The notes under the pieces were generated by a model, which was not told the origin of the DNA, searched no databases, and saw only the letters and a program-made list of their open reading frames with translations. A stretch of DNA of 7,858 nt, taken from the NCBI GenBank assembly GCA_017620875.1, contig JAGAUH010000015.1:1-7858 (forward strand). Direction: 5' to 3'. This document shows positions 6,292 through 7,858 of this stretch, piece by piece (within the stretch, counting starts at the first letter, position 1; each line of letters begins with the position of its first letter). The position numbers and the translations under genes were made by a program. This DNA comes from Clostridia bacterium. Lineage in GTDB: Bacteria; Bacillota; Clostridia; Christensenellales; Borkfalkiaceae.

Positions 6292-6671
6292 CTTGAAATG
6301 TTTTCGATAATTAAATCTTTTATATTAAAAGTCGAACATAAAATTCGTTTTATCAAATAAATTGTTTCGTAAAATTCGTATCGTTACGAAAAATTTGTAT
6401 CGTTTTCTAACCTTTCTAATGAAAATAATTCAATTTCTATTCCAAATCGTAAAAATGCAATCCCAAAATTTCGCCACTCTCGTCGAGAATCGACTCAAAA
6501 AGAATCTCAATTATAGTCACCCCACTTTGGGTATTAATTGGTCATAAATTTGGAATTATAAAACACATTTTTTGCAATTTTACTCCCATCGCGAATCGTG
6601 TCGTGGAATATTATATTGCACACTTTATTTATCTATAATAATTTTTGAAAAATCATTTATCTTTTACCAAA
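6292..6671. other. Gap between tRNA scar and reverse transcriptase: repeats and small hairpins, no convincing gene
   Basis: I find no credible coding region; the open frame at 6362-6547 starts at TTG without a ribosome binding site and is low-complexity basic sequence. The region holds direct repeats (6339-6404), a 5-bp hairpin GTCGA-GAA-TCGAC (6482-6494) and a short GC-richer patch near 6587-6606. I looked on the minus strand after the reverse transcriptase stop for a group II intron domain V (a 34-nt hairpin beginning AGC or GAGC) and did not see one. Confidence 0.6.
6339..6404. repeat. Cluster of short direct and inverted repeats near the tRNA scar
   Basis: TAAAATTCGT occurs at 6339-6348 and 6370-6379 (31 bp apart). 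GTATCGTT occurs at 6378-6385 and 6397-6404 (19 bp apart). TTCGTA-TCGT-TACGAA (6375-6390) forms a 6-bp hairpin over the same bases. The cluster lies about 50-110 bp from the end of the tRNA-derived core, where arm-type binding sites of tyrosine integrases usually sit. That function is inference; the repeats are direct observation. Confidence 0.5.
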
Positions 6672-7858
6672 TCAAGATACTATTTCTACTGGATCATATC
6701 TTTCACATTCACAAAACTCTACACTAGGATTATCCTTCAAATAATTTTTTATTAAACAAGCCTCATGGAATAATGAAACAACTGCATAATTTAAATTCTT
6801 ACCGCTAGCAAACTTATCGGAATACCTAAAATGATTTTTACTCAATCTTTTACCATATCTTGTAAAATAAAAATGGCGTAATTGATTTCTAATCCATTTA
6901 TCTAAGTTTTTTAACTGTCTCATGTCTGTAATGTTTATAAAGAATCCTATCCAACTTTGGGGCTTCTGAGGCTTACCACAATGCTTACATTCAACAAAAA
7001 AGCCTTTCCCATATATCCAGTTACCCATTATTTTAGCATTAATTTTATAAACAACTTTACTATAATCGCATTTATCTCTTATCCCCAAATCAACAATGTG
7101 TTTAATAACTTTCTTAAACTTTAAGATATTATCTTGTTTTACCCCTAGATAAGTTTGCGATATCTTAAATCCTAAAAATTCAATGCTAAATTTATTTTCC
7201 AAGTTTATAGCCTTTGTCTTATTGTCATTTGCTAAACTTCCATCAAGCGCGCTTTTATCTATTGGATGCAAATTAAGTTTCTCTCTAGCAAAATATCTAT
7301 GTAATGATTTATACATATTTTCAACAATATTTTTGTCTTTGCATAATATAATAAAATCATCTGCATATCGTATATATTTTATGTCATACTTAGCGCCCAA
7401 CTTTTTTACAACATAACTATCAAAAGAAAATAAATATAAATTTGCCAATAAAACAGACAAAACTCCCCCTTGTGGGATTCCTATCTCACGTGGTGTTGTA
7501 ATAGGTTTTTCCGTATAATATTTTGTTGCACTTTTCTTGTTTTCTATAGCAACTCTTCTTACTTTTAAAAATCTAAGCAAATACTTTATCACAAGTGGAT
7601 TGTTTTTATAAAATTTCTGAATTTTATTAGTCAATCTATCATGATTAATTCTATCAAAATATTTTTCTATATCACCATCAATACCATAAACATATCCCGT
7701 ATTGAAATTTTGCTGTATTTTTTCAATTGCTTGTTTTACGGATTTTCCTTTTCTATACCCATAAATACAGTCATCAATTTTTTGATACTTATCGTTCGTA
7801 TAATCATATATTGCGTTATAAATCATCTTTTGAAAAATAGTATCATTAATTGTTGATA
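6672..7858 (-). CDS. Group II intron-lineage reverse transcriptase, N-terminus cut by the window edge
   Basis: The frame is open to the right edge. Its first visible ATG (7824-7826) lies inside conserved RT sequence (INDTIFQKM, the usual I-x-D-x-I-x-Q-K block), so the real start is beyond the window. Counting from that Met: YGYRKGKS (22-29), catalytic D52 in GDIEKYFD, IPQGGVLS (117-124), YADD (154-157) with the two metal-binding Asp, and EFLGFKI (216-222). The PQGG motif places it with group II intron RTs rather than diversity-generating or retron types. Residues 235-325 resemble the maturase/X thumb (LDKWIRNQLRHFYF) but with a CKHCG insertion (280-284). A CEC lies at 372-374; together these Cys could bind zinc. 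There is no HNH endonuclease. The product would copy RNA into DNA, as an intron maturase or as a group II-like domesticated RT. It probably belongs to the element bounded by the tRNA scar. Confidence 0.9.
   Translation of the reverse strand, partial: STINDTIFQKMIYNAIYDYTNDKYQKIDDCIYGYRKGKSVKQAIEKIQQNFNTGYVYGIDGDIEKYFDRINHDRLTNKIQKFYKNNPLVIKYLLRFLKVRRVAIENKKSATKYYTEKPITTPREIGIPQGGVLSVLLANLYLFSFDSYVVKKLGAKYDIKYIRYADDFIILCKDKNIVENMYKSLHRYFAREKLNLHPIDKSALDGSLANDNKTKAINLENKFSIEFLGFKISQTYLGVKQDNILKFKKVIKHIVDLGIRDKCDYSKVVYKINAKIMGNWIYGKGFFVECKHCGKPQKPQSWIGFFINITDMRQLKNLDKWIRNQLRHFYFTRYGKRLSKNHFRYSDKFASGKNLNYAVVSLFHEACLIKNYLKDNPSVEFCECERYDPVEIVS

Noticed and set aside
6362..6547. A 61-residue plus-strand frame between the tRNA scar and the reverse transcriptase
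   Set aside because: It begins at TTG without a ribosome binding site, overlaps the repeat cluster and has a low-complexity Lys/Asn/Phe-rich composition with no recognisable domain.
6672..7858. Diversity-generating retroelement or retron reading of the reverse transcriptase
   Set aside because: The IPQGGVLS motif is the group II form rather than the SQ-type motif of diversity-generating enzymes, no template/variable repeat pair is visible, and no retron-like msr/msd RNA could be made out.
1..7858. CRISPR array, rRNA, or riboswitch
   Set aside because: No regularly spaced repeats of 24-40 bp, no rRNA-like sequence, and no recognisable aptamer in the 70-nt leader of the surface-protein gene.

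Overview
The window looks like a low-G+C Bacillota chromosome, most likely an uncultured gut Clostridia or Bacilli lineage. The basis is AT-rich coding DNA, strong AGGAGG-type ribosome binding sites, a near-consensus sigma-A promoter and a very large Gram-positive-style surface protein. TGA closes the reverse transcriptase frame, which fits the standard bacterial code. No species marker is present, so this placement is inference.

Left part (1-1166): an AraC-family regulator with an N-terminal cupin-type sensing domain lies on the plus strand. A strong hairpin terminator follows it and probably serves both convergent genes.

Middle (1167-5721): one 1482-residue exported protein on the minus strand. 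It has a signal peptide, two LamG-like domains, a calcineurin-like metallophosphoesterase domain, two Listeria-Bacteroides (InlB B-type) repeats, a GLUG-type beta-helix, two more InlB-type repeats, a Ser-rich stalk, and a C-terminal anchor with a GCGG motif instead of LPXTG. A sigma-A promoter with ideal 17-bp spacing drives it. A perfect 16-bp palindrome just downstream of the predicted transcription start looks like an operator.

Right part (5722-6671): a graveyard without an intact gene. In order it holds a decayed transposase-like fragment (minus), the 3' tail of an unrecognised, more GC-rich gene (plus), a GAAA-tetraloop terminator, and the exact 3' half of a tRNA-Arg(CCT) gene (minus) that stops matching at the edge of the anticodon loop. 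That last piece is the typical scar of an element integrated into a tRNA gene. Short direct repeats sit 50-110 bp beyond it.

Right end (6672-7858): a reverse transcriptase of the group II intron lineage on the minus strand, cut at its N-terminus by the window edge. I see no intron domain V after it. The simplest reading is that a mobile element begins at the tRNA scar and extends rightwards past the window, carrying the reverse transcriptase, while the surface protein and its possible regulator belong to the left flank.
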